DNA from: Melioribacteraceae bacterium
GTDB taxonomy: Bacteria; Bacteroidota; Ignavibacteria; Ignavibacteriales; Melioribacteraceae
Reading direction: 5' to 3'
DNA length: 7,753 bases
Assembly (NCBI GenBank): GCA_015494845.1
Contig: WGAL01000059.1
Coordinates: 1 to 7,753, forward strand
The translations under genes were made by a program, and so were the position numbers. How positions within the stretch are numbered: the stretch's first letter is position 1; each line of letters opens with the position of its first letter. Below are positions 1 to 6,708 of this stretch, in pieces. Under the pieces are notes generated by a model, which did not search any database, was not told the DNA's origin, and saw nothing but the letters and a program-made list of their open reading frames with translations.

Positions 1-69
1 ATGGCGTTGGAAGTCGCAAACGGAAATCCGGACATCCCGCCGTTTAACGTCGGCGTAATTCAAACTTAA
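1..69 (+). CDS. C-terminal end of an unrecognised protein (partial, 5' end outside window)
   Basis: An open frame runs from the first base of the window to a TAA at 67-69 and encodes 22 residues ending in PPFNVGVIQT. The window happens to begin with ATG, but a 22-residue protein with no visible upstream context is unlikely, so this is most probably the tail of a longer gene cut by the window edge. The next gene starts 16 bases downstream on the same strand, so the two could share a transcript. I do not recognise the family from this short tail. The frame is clear; the identity is unknown. Confidence 0.55.
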   Translation: MALEVANGNPDIPPFNVGVIQT

Positions 70-85
70 TTTACGAAGAGGATTT

Positions 86-505
86 ATGTCTGAAAAAATT
101 TATTCGGTTGTCGAAGCGGAAATTAAGGTTCGTCCTGACGATATTGATATGAACAATCACGTGCATTATTCAAAATATCTCGATTATTTGCTGACCGCGC
201 GCTACGAGCAGATGATAAAAGATTACAAAATGCCGATGCAAGAATTTATCGACCGCGGTTTAACTTGGTTTGCGAAAAGCGTTACGCTGAATTTCAAACG
301 CGCGCTTGCGCTTGGTGATGTTGCCGTCGTAAAAGCGCAGATAAAAGAAATTCACGGCGCCGTTGTAAAAATTGATTTTTGGATTTTGAAAAAGGGAAGC
401 GACAAAATTTACGTTGACGGCTCGGGCGAGTTTATGTTAATCTCGCTAACAAACGGAAGACCGCAAAGAATTCCCCAAGACGTAATTGAGAAGTATTCTA
501 TTTAA
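86..505 (+). CDS. Hotdog-fold acyl-CoA thioesterase (YbgC/4-hydroxybenzoyl-CoA thioesterase type)
   Basis: The 139-residue product has the length and layout of a single-domain hotdog thioesterase, which hydrolyses acyl-CoA or acyl-ACP thioesters in the cytoplasm. The N-terminal block VRPDDIDMNNHVHYSKYLDY (residues 15-34) matches the family signature in which an Asp precedes a conserved H-V-N/H-Y segment and the central helix. Asp21 lies where the catalytic Asp of the 4-hydroxybenzoyl-CoA thioesterase class is found. The later strands (FKRALALGDVAVVKAQI, VKIDFWILKKG) fit the hotdog sheet. The ATG has an AGAGG ribosome site (77-81) at good spacing. The gene follows a partial gene by 16 bases and ends facing galK. 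The substrate cannot be told from sequence: short-chain acyl-CoA, aromatic acyl-CoA and acyl-ACP are all possible. No pathway partners are in view. Confidence 0.85.
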   Translation: MSEKIYSVVEAEIKVRPDDIDMNNHVHYSKYLDYLLTARYEQMIKDYKMPMQEFIDRGLTWFAKSVTLNFKRALALGDVAVVKAQIKEIHGAVVKIDFWILKKGSDKIYVDGSGEFMLISLTNGRPQRIPQDVIEKYSI

Positions 506-540
506 AAGAAAATAAACAGAGAATAAAAAATAAGAGAACA

Positions 541-657
541 AACGTCATTGCGAACCGCGACGCAAGGAGCGGTGAAGCAATCTACCGGATATTCAGCGTT
601 AGCTTACTATGCCACAGATTGCCGCGTCAGTCGCTACGCTCCTTCCTCGCAATGACG
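541..657. repeat. Imperfect palindromic intergenic repeat (CGTCATTGCGA arms)
   Basis: The two ends are inverted copies. CGTCATTGCGA at 543-553 pairs with TCGCAATGACG at 647-657 (11 of 11). Further in, AAGGAGCG (564-571) pairs with CGCTCCTT (637-644), and GCAATCT (577-583) pairs with AGATTGC (616-622). Together they would form a long interrupted hairpin with an apical loop at about 584-615. It fills most of the gap between the convergent thioesterase gene and galK, and ends 3 bases before the galK stop codon. Arms of this type (GTCATTGCGA... GCAATCT) resemble short palindromic intergenic repeats seen in many bacterial genomes. No transposase is encoded. It could work as a transcript-end structure, but it lacks a clean T-run directly after the stem on either strand. 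Confidence 0.75.
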
Positions 658-660
658 AAC

Positions 661-1920
661 TCAGGACGAAACCGCGCCGACTGAACGCACCGAAATTTCA
701 TAAACGCACAATTCCCCGAAAACATTTTCCATAAATTTTACGTAATTATTTATGAATGATTTTGGCAAATAAACTTGGATTGTTCCGGCAAAACCGCCAC
801 CGTGAACTCTACACGCGCCTTGAATATTATTTTGTGCGAAAAATTCGTTTGTTAAAGCAAGCGCCAATGCAACGCTTTGTTCCGTTTTTGTGGAACCGGA
901 AATAACGTTTTGCAATAATTTATAGGAAGAATCTCCGGATGCTCGCACAGAAGCCAAATAATTATTCATCTCTCCGTTTTTCAAAAATTCAACTTGCTCA
1001 GAAACGCGCTCATTCTCGTTCAAAAAATGAAGCGCTCTCAAAATTGCTCTGTCGCCTACTTTTGCACGCAAGTTTTTTATGTTTGCAAGAAATTCTTCCA
1101 TGTTAGTTCCTCTAATGGTCTCTTTTCCCAATGCTTTTGAAACTGCTTTCATTTCTTGCGGAATTGCGGCGTAATCTTCCGTTAAATTCGCGTGGTTTCC
1201 ACCGGTATCAACCAAAAGAAGTTTGTATCCGTAATCTTCAAAATTAAAATTGAGACGCTCGATTTCGGGATTTTGCTTATTGCGAAAATCGATTGAAATT
1301 ATTCCTCCGTAAGCGCAAGCGAGTTGGTCCATTAGTCCGCACGGTTTACCGAAGTATTCATTTTCCGCAAACGCGGCGGTTTTCGCAATTTCTGTAAGCG
1401 GAATAGAATTGTCGTTGTAAAAGCGGTTTAGAATTATCGCGATTAAAACCTCAAACGCCGCCGAAGAACTTAATCCGGCGCCAATTGGAACTGAACTTGA
1501 AACGTATGCGTTAAATCCGCCGAATGAAAATCCTGCATTAGCAAACGCTTTTAATATTCCGCGAATTAAAGCGGCAGACGTTCCTTGTTCGCTTTCTATT
1601 TTTTCAAGCGAGTTTACGTTTACCGAAAAAGGCTTTTCAAATTCTTCGGAATAAACTTTAATTTCGCCGGAAGCGTTAGGCGAGGCAACCGCGATTGTGT
1701 CCAAATTTATTGACGCCGCCAAAACTTTGCCGTTGCTGTGGTCGGTGTGGTTGCCGCCAAGTTCGGTTCTGCCGGGCACGGAGAAAAAAGTAATTTCTTC
1801 TGTTTCGTTAAACTTAGAGTAAAATTTATTAGTTAATTTCTCAAAGCGTTTCGTTTGTAATTCAATTGCTCTTTTGTTTCCGCCGTAAGTTTTTTCTATG
1901 AAGTATCGTAAGTTTTCCAT
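661..1920 (-). CDS. galK: Galactokinase (GHMP kinase family)
   Basis: The 419-residue product is a full-length galactokinase, which phosphorylates galactose at C1 with ATP in the first committed step of the Leloir pathway. All family motifs are present: the galactokinase signature GRTELGGNHTDHSNG (residues 50-64, with the substrate-binding Arg51), the GHMP ATP-binding loop VPIGAGLSSSAA (144-155), the CGLMDQLA segment (194-201) carrying the catalytic base Asp198, and the third motif HGGGFAGT (373-380). The ELGGNHTDH form and a length somewhat above the ~390 residues of the E. coli enzyme fit the longer galactokinases of several anaerobic phyla. The ATG at 1918-1920 has no Shine-Dalgarno sequence directly upstream; a palindrome lies there instead. 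galT, galE and a sugar transporter are not in the window. It is separated from trxB upstream by that gene's terminator, so it probably has its own promoter, though I cannot pick a convincing one. Confidence 0.95.
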   Translation of the reverse strand: MENLRYFIEKTYGGNKRAIELQTKRFEKLTNKFYSKFNETEEITFFSVPGRTELGGNHTDHSNGKVLAASINLDTIAVASPNASGEIKVYSEEFEKPFSVNVNSLEKIESEQGTSAALIRGILKAFANAGFSFGGFNAYVSSSVPIGAGLSSSAAFEVLIAIILNRFYNDNSIPLTEIAKTAAFAENEYFGKPCGLMDQLACAYGGIISIDFRNKQNPEIERLNFNFEDYGYKLLLVDTGGNHANLTEDYAAIPQEMKAVSKALGKETIRGTNMEEFLANIKNLRAKVGDRAILRALHFLNENERVSEQVEFLKNGEMNNYLASVRASGDSSYKLLQNVISGSTKTEQSVALALALTNEFFAQNNIQGACRVHGGGFAGTIQVYLPKSFINNYVKFMENVFGELCVYEISVRSVGAVSS

Positions 1921-1932
1921 TTTGTTTATTTC

Positions 1933-1956
1933 CCGCAGATTGCAAGCAATCCGCGC
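1933..1956. repeat. Short palindrome in the galK leader
   Basis: The arms CCGCAGATTGC (1933-1943) and GCAATCCGCGC (1946-1956) are inverted copies with 9 of 11 positions paired and only two bases between them. The centre lies about 24 bases upstream of the galK ATG, so in the galK mRNA it would form a hairpin just upstream of the start region. The AGATTGC core also occurs in the inner arm of the 541-657 repeat. It could be a small palindromic repeat element, an operator or an mRNA hairpin. Sequence alone does not decide. Confidence 0.5.
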
Positions 1957-1990
1957 TACAAAATATTTTTTAATAATAAATTTAGGTTAA

Positions 1991-2027
1991 AAATAAAAAA
2001 CCTCCGACGAAAATCGCCGAAGGTTTT
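1991..2027 (-). terminator. Rho-independent terminator of trxB
   Basis: Read on the minus strand, an 11-bp stem (arms at plus positions 2015-2025 and 1999-2009, loop 2010-2014) is followed by a T-rich run (plus-strand A-run at 1991-2000). Two of the pairs are G-U on the minus-strand transcript but would be A-C mismatches on the plus strand, so the structure is oriented for minus-strand transcription. It lies 24 bases beyond the trxB stop and separates trxB from galK. Confidence 0.88.
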
Positions 2028-2048
2028 ATTTATAATTATAATTTGATT

Positions 2049-3014
2049 TTAATCGTCGTAACCGTTTTCGAGCAACCAGTTTTGCGCGTCGAGCGCTGCC
2101 ATACATCCGGTTCCCGCCGCTGTAACGGCTTGTTGGTAAACGCTGTCGGCTACGTCGCCGGCGGCAAATACACCTTCGATATTTGTTTTTGTTGAGCCTT
2201 TCTCAGTAATTATGTAACCTTTATCATCAAGCTCAAGTTGTCCCTTGAAAATCTTAGTGTTCGGGTCGTGACCAATTGCGATAAAGATACCGTCAACATC
2301 AACTTTTTCAGTTTCGCCGGTTTTAGTGTCCTCCAAAATTGCGCCGGTTACCATTTTGGCACCCATTTTTTCTTCGCCGAGAATCTCCTTGATAACCTTA
2401 TTCAATTTGAATTTGATTTTCGGATTTTTCTTTGCGCGTTCAACCATAATTTTGGACGCTCTGAATTCGTCGCGTCTGTGAACTATCGTAACTTCCGACG
2501 CAAACTTGGTTAAGTAATTCGCTTCTTCCATTGCGGAGTCTCCGCCGCCGACTACGATTACTTTTAAGCCCTTGTAGAAAAAGCCGTCGCAAGTAGCGCA
2601 CGCCGAAACGCCGTGACCCTTGTATTCGGCTTCGCTTTCAATTCCCAAAAATCTTGCGGAAGCTCCGGTTGCGACAATTACCGCATCGGCGGTATAAACT
2701 TCGCCGTCGTCGGTTTTCAAAACTTTAGGTTGCGCTTTCAGATCTACTTCAACTACTTCCTTGAACATTGTTTTTGCGCCGAATTTCTCAGCTTGTCTGC
2801 GCATTGTGTCCATTAATTCAGGACCTTGAATCCCTTTGTCAAAACCGGGATAATTTTCAACTTCGGTTGTGATTGTCAATTGTCCGCCAGGTTCCATTCC
2901 TTCAAAAACAATCGGTTCAAATTCTGCGCGGGCTGCATAAATTGCCGCCGTTAAACCGGCCGGTCCTGAACCGATAACAATTACTTTTGAGTGATTTTTC
3001 TTTTCTTCGCTCAT
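2049..3014 (-). CDS. trxB: Thioredoxin-disulfide reductase (NADPH, FAD)
   Basis: The 321-residue flavoprotein transfers electrons from NADPH through FAD and a redox-active disulfide to thioredoxin in the cytoplasm. Visible motifs in order: the FAD dinucleotide fold GSGPAGLTAAIYAA (residues 15-28), GGQLTITTEVENYPGF (43-58), the ATG motif (116-118), the active-site CATC (139-142), the NADPH fold GGGDSA (156-161), the NADPH-selective HRRDEFRAS (179-187), and the C-terminal FAD motif GVFAAGDVAD (281-290) with QQAVTAAGTG (294-303). Length is normal for the low-molecular-weight bacterial enzyme. The start is taken at ATG 3012-3014 because AAAGGAGAT (3018-3026, minus strand) sits at ideal spacing before it. 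The in-frame ATG at 3027-3029 would put that ribosome site inside the gene. It is monocistronic, followed by its own terminator. No thioredoxin gene is in view. Confidence 0.96.
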   Translation of the reverse strand: MSEEKKNHSKVIVIGSGPAGLTAAIYAARAEFEPIVFEGMEPGGQLTITTEVENYPGFDKGIQGPELMDTMRRQAEKFGAKTMFKEVVEVDLKAQPKVLKTDDGEVYTADAVIVATGASARFLGIESEAEYKGHGVSACATCDGFFYKGLKVIVVGGGDSAMEEANYLTKFASEVTIVHRRDEFRASKIMVERAKKNPKIKFKLNKVIKEILGEEKMGAKMVTGAILEDTKTGETEKVDVDGIFIAIGHDPNTKIFKGQLELDDKGYIITEKGSTKTNIEGVFAAGDVADSVYQQAVTAAGTGCMAALDAQNWLLENGYDD

Positions 3015-3248
3015 TTTATCTCCTTTCATTTATTAATTCAAAAATTTTAATTCCCTAAGTTAATTTCTTTTGGGAACTTTCGGTAAATTTTTTCGTAAAC
3101 AAAATGTTCCTGAAAACTTCAAAATTAAAACCGTAAGATTCAAAAAAAAGTGTTTGGTTTCGAGAAATTGCTCATTTTAAATTCAAGCAAATGAGGTCGG
3201 AATTTTTTATTTTTGCAACAGTTGTTTAATAAGAAAAAAGAAGAGAGT
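3015..3248. other. Divergent intergenic region between trxB and rnpB
   Basis: This very A+T-rich stretch must hold the promoters for trxB (minus) and rnpB (plus). The trxB ribosome site AAAGGAGAT is at 3018-3026. For rnpB a possible -10 is TTTAAT (3225-3230), but no matching -35 lies 16-18 bases upstream. A TAnnTTTG string (3208-3215) resembles the Bacteroidota -7 element, but it has no TTTG at the proper distance. I do not call either promoter. I see no open frame with a ribosome site and no strong hairpin here. Confidence 0.5.
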
Positions 3249-3698
3249 GGAAGAAACACGAATGACGCAGATTGGGCAATTGCTATTCGGTTGCAAAATC
3301 GAATAGAGGAAAGTCCGAACTCCGTAGGACAAGGTGCCAGGTAACGCCTGGGGGACTTGTCGTAATGGCAAGTTCACGGAAAGCGCCACAGAAAATATAC
3401 CGCCCTGACTTGTCAGGGTAAGGGTGAAAAGGCAGGGTAAGAGCCTACCGCGTCGATAGCAATATCGGCGGTCCCGAAAGGGAGTTCCGAGTTGCTCGGA
3501 ATCTCGGCAAGCCCCACCTGGAGTAAGGCCAAGTAGGAGGAACTTCCACTCGTTGGAACGGAGTTGTCCGCTCCGATTTGTTCCTTGGGTAGGCCGCTAG
3601 AACTTAACGGCGACGTTAAGTCGAGATAAATAATTGCCGCCCTGATTTTCAGGGTACAGAATTCGGCTTACAGATCTGCGTCAAACGGTGTTTCTTCC
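3249..3698 (+). ncRNA. rnpB: RNase P RNA, type A (catalytic subunit)
   Basis: This is the ribozyme that removes 5' leaders from pre-tRNAs together with the RnpA protein. All conserved blocks are present in order: GAGGAAAGTCC (3306-3316), TGCCAGGTAACGCCTGG in P8/P9 (from 3335), ACAGAAAATATACCGCC (3388-3404), AGGGTGAAAAGG (3421-3432) with GTAAGAG, CCCCACCTGGAGTAAGGCCAA (3512-3532), the CCA-contacting GGGTAGG (3586-3592), AGATAAAT, and ACAGAATTCGGCTTAC (3656-3671). Helices I could trace: P1 (3249-3259 with 3688-3698 and 3263-3272 with 3674-3683), P2 (GGCAATT with AATTGCC), P3 (3283-3289 with 3300-3306), P12 (3403-3418), P18 with a GCGA tetraloop (3602-3621), and a P19-like hairpin (3640-3654). 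At about 450 nt it is longer than the E. coli RNA (377 nt), owing to a long P1, hairpins in the P13/P14 region and P19. The ends are set at the ends of P1. No terminator follows; recJ begins 11 bases later. Confidence 0.97.
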
Positions 3699-3709
3699 GA
3701 TTGTTGATT

Positions 3710-5437
3710 ATGAAAGAAAAAAGATGGGTCTTTAAAAATTCCGCCGATAAAACCGAAATACTGGCGTTAGCCGATAGTTTGAATATTTCACACGTTTTGG
3801 CGGATTTGCTATTACAGCGCAACGTAACTAATTTTAACGAGGCAAAATATTTTTTCCGTCCTTCCTTAGAAGATTTGCACGATCCGTTCCTAATGCGCGA
3901 TATGGAGAAAGCTTCAAAGCGCGTAATAAAAGCGATTACGGAAAACGAAAAAATCACGGTTTACGGAGATTACGACGTTGACGGTACTTGCGCCGCGTCT
4001 CTAATGTATTTATTCCTAAAAAAATTAGGAGCGCAAGTCGATATTTACATTCCGCAAAGATTAACGGAAGGTTACGGCCTTTCCATTGAAGGAATTGACA
4101 CAATTAAAGAACGCGGTTCAAATTTGATTATTTCCGTTGATTGCGGCGTTACCGCCGTCGAGGAAGTTGATTACGCCAATCGAAACGGAATAGAAACGAT
4201 TATTTGCGACCACCACCAACCGAAAGATGTTTTACCGGACGCTTACGCAATTTTGGATCCGCTAATTCCGGACGACAATTATCCGTTTAAATATTTGTCC
4301 GGAGCCGGCGTTGCGTTTAAACTTGCGAGAGCAATCGGCGACAGAGTCGGATTAAAAGACGCGGCGATGGAATATCTCGATTTGGTTGCGTTGGCAAGCG
4401 CGGCGGATATTGTTCCGCTTGTTGACGAGAACCGGATTTTGGTTCGTTACGGATTGGAAAAAATAAACAACGCGCCTCGCCCAGGAATAAAAGCGTTGCT
4501 CGACAGGGCAAAAATGAATCACGGAACGCTCTCATCGAGCCAAATTGTGTTTACGATTGCGCCGCGAATTAACGCCGTGGGAAGAATGGGCGACGCGATG
4601 CGAGCCGTCGAACTTTTCACAAGCGAGAATTACGAAGAGGCAAGCGGGATTGCGGAAATTCTTGAAACGGAAAACACAAAGCGCAGAGAAATTGACGAAG
4701 TTACGTTTTCGCTTGCGGTTAATTTAACCGAAGAATCAATCGACCTTGAAAAAGAAAAAGCGATTATTTTGCACGGCGAAGATTGGCACCCGGGCGTGAT
4801 CGGAATTGTCGCGTCGCGGCTAGTGGAAAGATATTACCGTCCGTCGATTATGTTAACGACTATCGACGGCGTGGCGAAAGGTTCCGCGCGAAGCGTAAAA
4901 GGCGTAAACATTTACGAGATTCTTCACGAGTGCAATCATTTGCTTATTCAATTTGGCGGACACGAAGCCGCCGCCGGTTTGGAAATAGAAATTGAAAATA
5001 TTAATGAATTTCGCGAGTGCTTTAACCGAAAGTTGAGCGAAAAACTTAACGGCGACGAAATCATTCCGGAAATAGAAATAGATTCGGAAATTCATTTTTC
5101 GGAAATTACGCCGAAATTTATTCGAATTCTCGATCAATTTGCTCCGTTTGGGCCTGGAAATTTGCGTCCTGTGTTTTACGCGAAAGATGTTCGTTTTCAA
5201 GGCACGCCGCGTAAAGTCGGTTCCAACCATTTAATGGGAATTGTTTATCAAAACGGAACGCACAAGCCGAAAGCGTTCGATTTTATTGCGTTTAATTTGG
5301 CTTCGCGGTTTGAAAATCTCGATAAAAATAATATTTTAATGGATATCGTTTTTACGATTGATAAATTTTACAAGTGGGACAAGGTTTTCCCACAATTGAA
5401 AATCAAAGACGTGAAAATTAAAAACTCAGAGGTATAA
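3710..5437 (+). CDS. recJ: Single-stranded-DNA-specific 5'-3' exonuclease RecJ
   Basis: The 575-residue product is a full-length RecJ of the DHH phosphoesterase superfamily, which degrades 5'-ended single-stranded DNA in recombination and mismatch repair using metal ions. Visible motifs: the typical start KRWVFK (residues 4-9), motif I YGDYDVDG (85-92), SVDCG (142-146), the DHH motif (167-169), [13 protein letters not shown] (196-208), [11 protein letters not shown] (286-296), [12 protein letters not shown] (360-371), and the DHHA1-domain motifs GSARS (391-395) and FGGHEAAAG (415-423). The C-terminal OB-like domain (about 450-570, with the FAPFGPGN motif) is present. The ATG at 3710 gives the usual RecJ N-terminus; TTG codons at 3701 and 3704 are in frame but add nothing conserved. 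No Shine-Dalgarno sequence precedes it, because the upstream bases are the 3' strand of RNase P helix P1. It ends 1 base before yebC and leads the recJ-yebC-ruvC-ruvA cluster. Confidence 0.95.
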   Translation: MKEKRWVFKNSADKTEILALADSLNISHVLADLLLQRNVTNFNEAKYFFRPSLEDLHDPFLMRDMEKASKRVIKAITENEKITVYGDYDVDGTCAASLMYLFLKKLGAQVDIYIPQRLTEGYGLSIEGIDTIKERGSNLIISVDCGVTAVEEVDYANRNGIETIICDHHQPKDVLPDAYAILDPLIPDDNYPFKYLSGAGVAFKLARAIGDRVGLKDAAMEYLDLVALASAADIVPLVDENRILVRYGLEKINNAPRPGIKALLDRAKMNHGTLSSSQIVFTIAPRINAVGRMGDAMRAVELFTSENYEEASGIAEILETENTKRREIDEVTFSLAVNLTEESIDLEKEKAIILHGEDWHPGVIGIVASRLVERYYRPSIMLTTIDGVAKGSARSVKGVNIYEILHECNHLLIQFGGHEAAAGLEIEIENINEFRECFNRKLSEKLNGDEIIPEIEIDSEIHFSEITPKFIRILDQFAPFGPGNLRPVFYAKDVRFQGTPRKVGSNHLMGIVYQNGTHKPKAFDFIAFNLASRFENLDKNNILMDIVFTIDKFYKWDKVFPQLKIKDVKIKNSEV

Positions 5438-5438
5438 G

Positions 5439-6167
5439 ATGTCCGGACACTCGAAATGGTCAACAATTAAAAGAAAGAAAGCCGCGCTCGATGCAAAACG
5501 CGGAAAACTTTTTACGAAATTGATTAAGGAAATTACAATTGCCGCAAGACAAGGAGGCGGCGATCCGGCTGGAAATCCGCGACTTCGTTTGGCAATTGAC
5601 AACGCAAAAGCGGCAAATATGCCGATGGATAACATTGAACGCGCAATCAAGAAAGCGACCGGCGAACTTGAAGGCGTTGTTTACACTGAGCTTACTTACG
5701 AAGGTTACGGGCCGGGCGGAGTCGCAATTTTGGTTGAAGCGGCAACTGATAATAAAAACAGAACCGTTGCCGAAGTTCGTCACTTATTTAACAAACACGG
5801 CGGTTCTTTGGGCGAAACCGGTTCCGTCGCTTGGATGTTTGACAAAAAAGGAATAATTACTTTCCCGACTCAAGGGAAAACCGAAGATGACATTATGGAA
5901 ATTGTTTTGGATGCTGGCGCGGACGATATATCCGAAGAGGAAGGATATTTTGAAGTAACAACAGAGGTAGAAAATTTTGAACCGGTTCGTCGTGCGCTTG
6001 TTGATGCCGGAATTGAAATTGAAAACGCATCGCTTCAGTGGATTGCGAAAAACACGGTTGACGTTTCCGGCGAAACCGCGGAAAAAGTAATGAAACTTAT
6101 CGACGCATTGGAAGATAACGACGACGTTCAAAACGTTTACTCGAACGCAAACTTTACAGATATGTAA
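5439..6167 (+). CDS. yebC: YebC/PmpR/TACO1 family protein
   Basis: The 242-residue protein is a normal-length, complete YebC family member. The diagnostic N-terminus [23 protein letters not shown] (residues 1-23) is nearly invariant in the family. It is followed by [65 protein letters not shown] and [16 protein letters not shown]. The family was long annotated as DNA-binding transcriptional regulators. Mitochondrial TACO1, and more recently bacterial members, are reported to help ribosomes translate stalling stretches such as polyproline. Which role dominates here cannot be told from sequence. It has an AGAGG-type ribosome site inside the end of recJ, starts 1 base after the recJ stop and ends 1 base before ruvC, so it is almost certainly co-expressed with both. 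The yebC-ruvC-ruvA order is common in bacteria. Confidence 0.96.
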   Translation: MSGHSKWSTIKRKKAALDAKRGKLFTKLIKEITIAARQGGGDPAGNPRLRLAIDNAKAANMPMDNIERAIKKATGELEGVVYTELTYEGYGPGGVAILVEAATDNKNRTVAEVRHLFNKHGGSLGETGSVAWMFDKKGIITFPTQGKTEDDIMEIVLDAGADDISEEEGYFEVTTEVENFEPVRRALVDAGIEIENASLQWIAKNTVDVSGETAEKVMKLIDALEDNDDVQNVYSNANFTDM

Positions 6168-6168
6168 A

Positions 6169-6705
6169 ATGATTATTCTTGGAGTTGACCCTGGAACCGT
6201 TTACACCGGTTTCGGGGTTGTTTCTTTTGAAAATAACAAACTCACCTACATTGTTTCCGGAATAATTACGCCTCCCAAAAAGGAAATGCCAATCAGATTA
6301 AAAAAAATTTACGAAGAACTAAACGAAGTAATCCGAATTTATAAACCGGAAGAACTTGCCTTGGAAACCGCTTTTTATGGAAAAAATGTTCAATCGGCAA
6401 TGAAGATTGGCTACGCGCGGGGCGTTTCGATGCTCGTTGCGGCGGAAAACGAAATACCGCTTGCGGAATATTCGCCGCGCACGGTTAAACAATCCGTGGT
6501 GGGGCGGGGAAGTGCGACTAAGGAACAAGTTCAATTTATGGTGAAAAAACTTTTGGCGTTTTCCCCAAATAAGAAAATAAGATTTGACGAAACGGATGCG
6601 CTTGCCGTTGCTATTTGTCATTCGTTTAGAAAAAATTTGCCGGCAAGCAAAAAAGGAACTTGGAAAGAGTTCGTGGAAAATAATCCCGAAATTATTAAAA
6701 GGTAA
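6169..6705 (+). CDS. ruvC: Holliday junction resolvase RuvC
   Basis: The 178-residue endonuclease cuts four-way recombination junctions symmetrically as a dimer in complex with RuvAB. All four acidic catalytic residues of the RNase H-like fold are visible: Asp7 in GVDPGT, Glu66 in LALETAFYGKNV, and Asp140 and Asp143 in RFDETDALAVAICH. The basic block SPRTVKQSVVGRGSATKEQV (residues 102-121) matches the DNA-binding part of the family. Length is normal. It starts one base after the yebC stop with no clear Shine-Dalgarno sequence, which suggests translational coupling, and ends three bases before ruvA. Confidence 0.97.
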   Translation: MIILGVDPGTVYTGFGVVSFENNKLTYIVSGIITPPKKEMPIRLKKIYEELNEVIRIYKPEELALETAFYGKNVQSAMKIGYARGVSMLVAAENEIPLAEYSPRTVKQSVVGRGSATKEQVQFMVKKLLAFSPNKKIRFDETDALAVAICHSFRKNLPASKKGTWKEFVENNPEIIKR

Positions 6706-6708
6706 AAG

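Noticed and set aside
1..69. A complete 22-residue small protein starting at the first base
   Set aside because: The ATG coincides with the window edge and no upstream ribosome site can be seen; the tail of a longer gene is more likely.
541..657. A CRISPR array or a strong rho-independent terminator
   Set aside because: The element is one inverted repeat, not a series of direct repeats with spacers, and no uninterrupted T-run follows the stem on either strand.
3208..3215. TAnnTTTG string upstream of rnpB, resembling a Bacteroidota promoter element
   Set aside because: No TTTG partner occurs about 20 bases upstream, and the region is so A+T-rich that the string is expected by chance. The rpmB promoter in the same window is of the classical sigma-70 type.
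3207..3389. 60-residue minus-strand open frame overlapping the start of rnpB
   Set aside because: It lies over the conserved 5' part of RNase P RNA, has no ribosome site and has no recognisable protein features.
3649..3957. 102-residue minus-strand open frame across the rnpB-recJ junction
   Set aside because: It is antisense to conserved rnpB and recJ sequence; the cysteine- and serine-rich composition is what antisense reading of these genes gives.
4853..5230. 125-residue minus-strand open frame within recJ (and similar frames at 5460-5783, 5784-6131 and 6319-6621)
   Set aside because: All are antisense shadows of recJ, yebC and ruvC, which are unmistakable conserved genes. None has a ribosome site or known motif.
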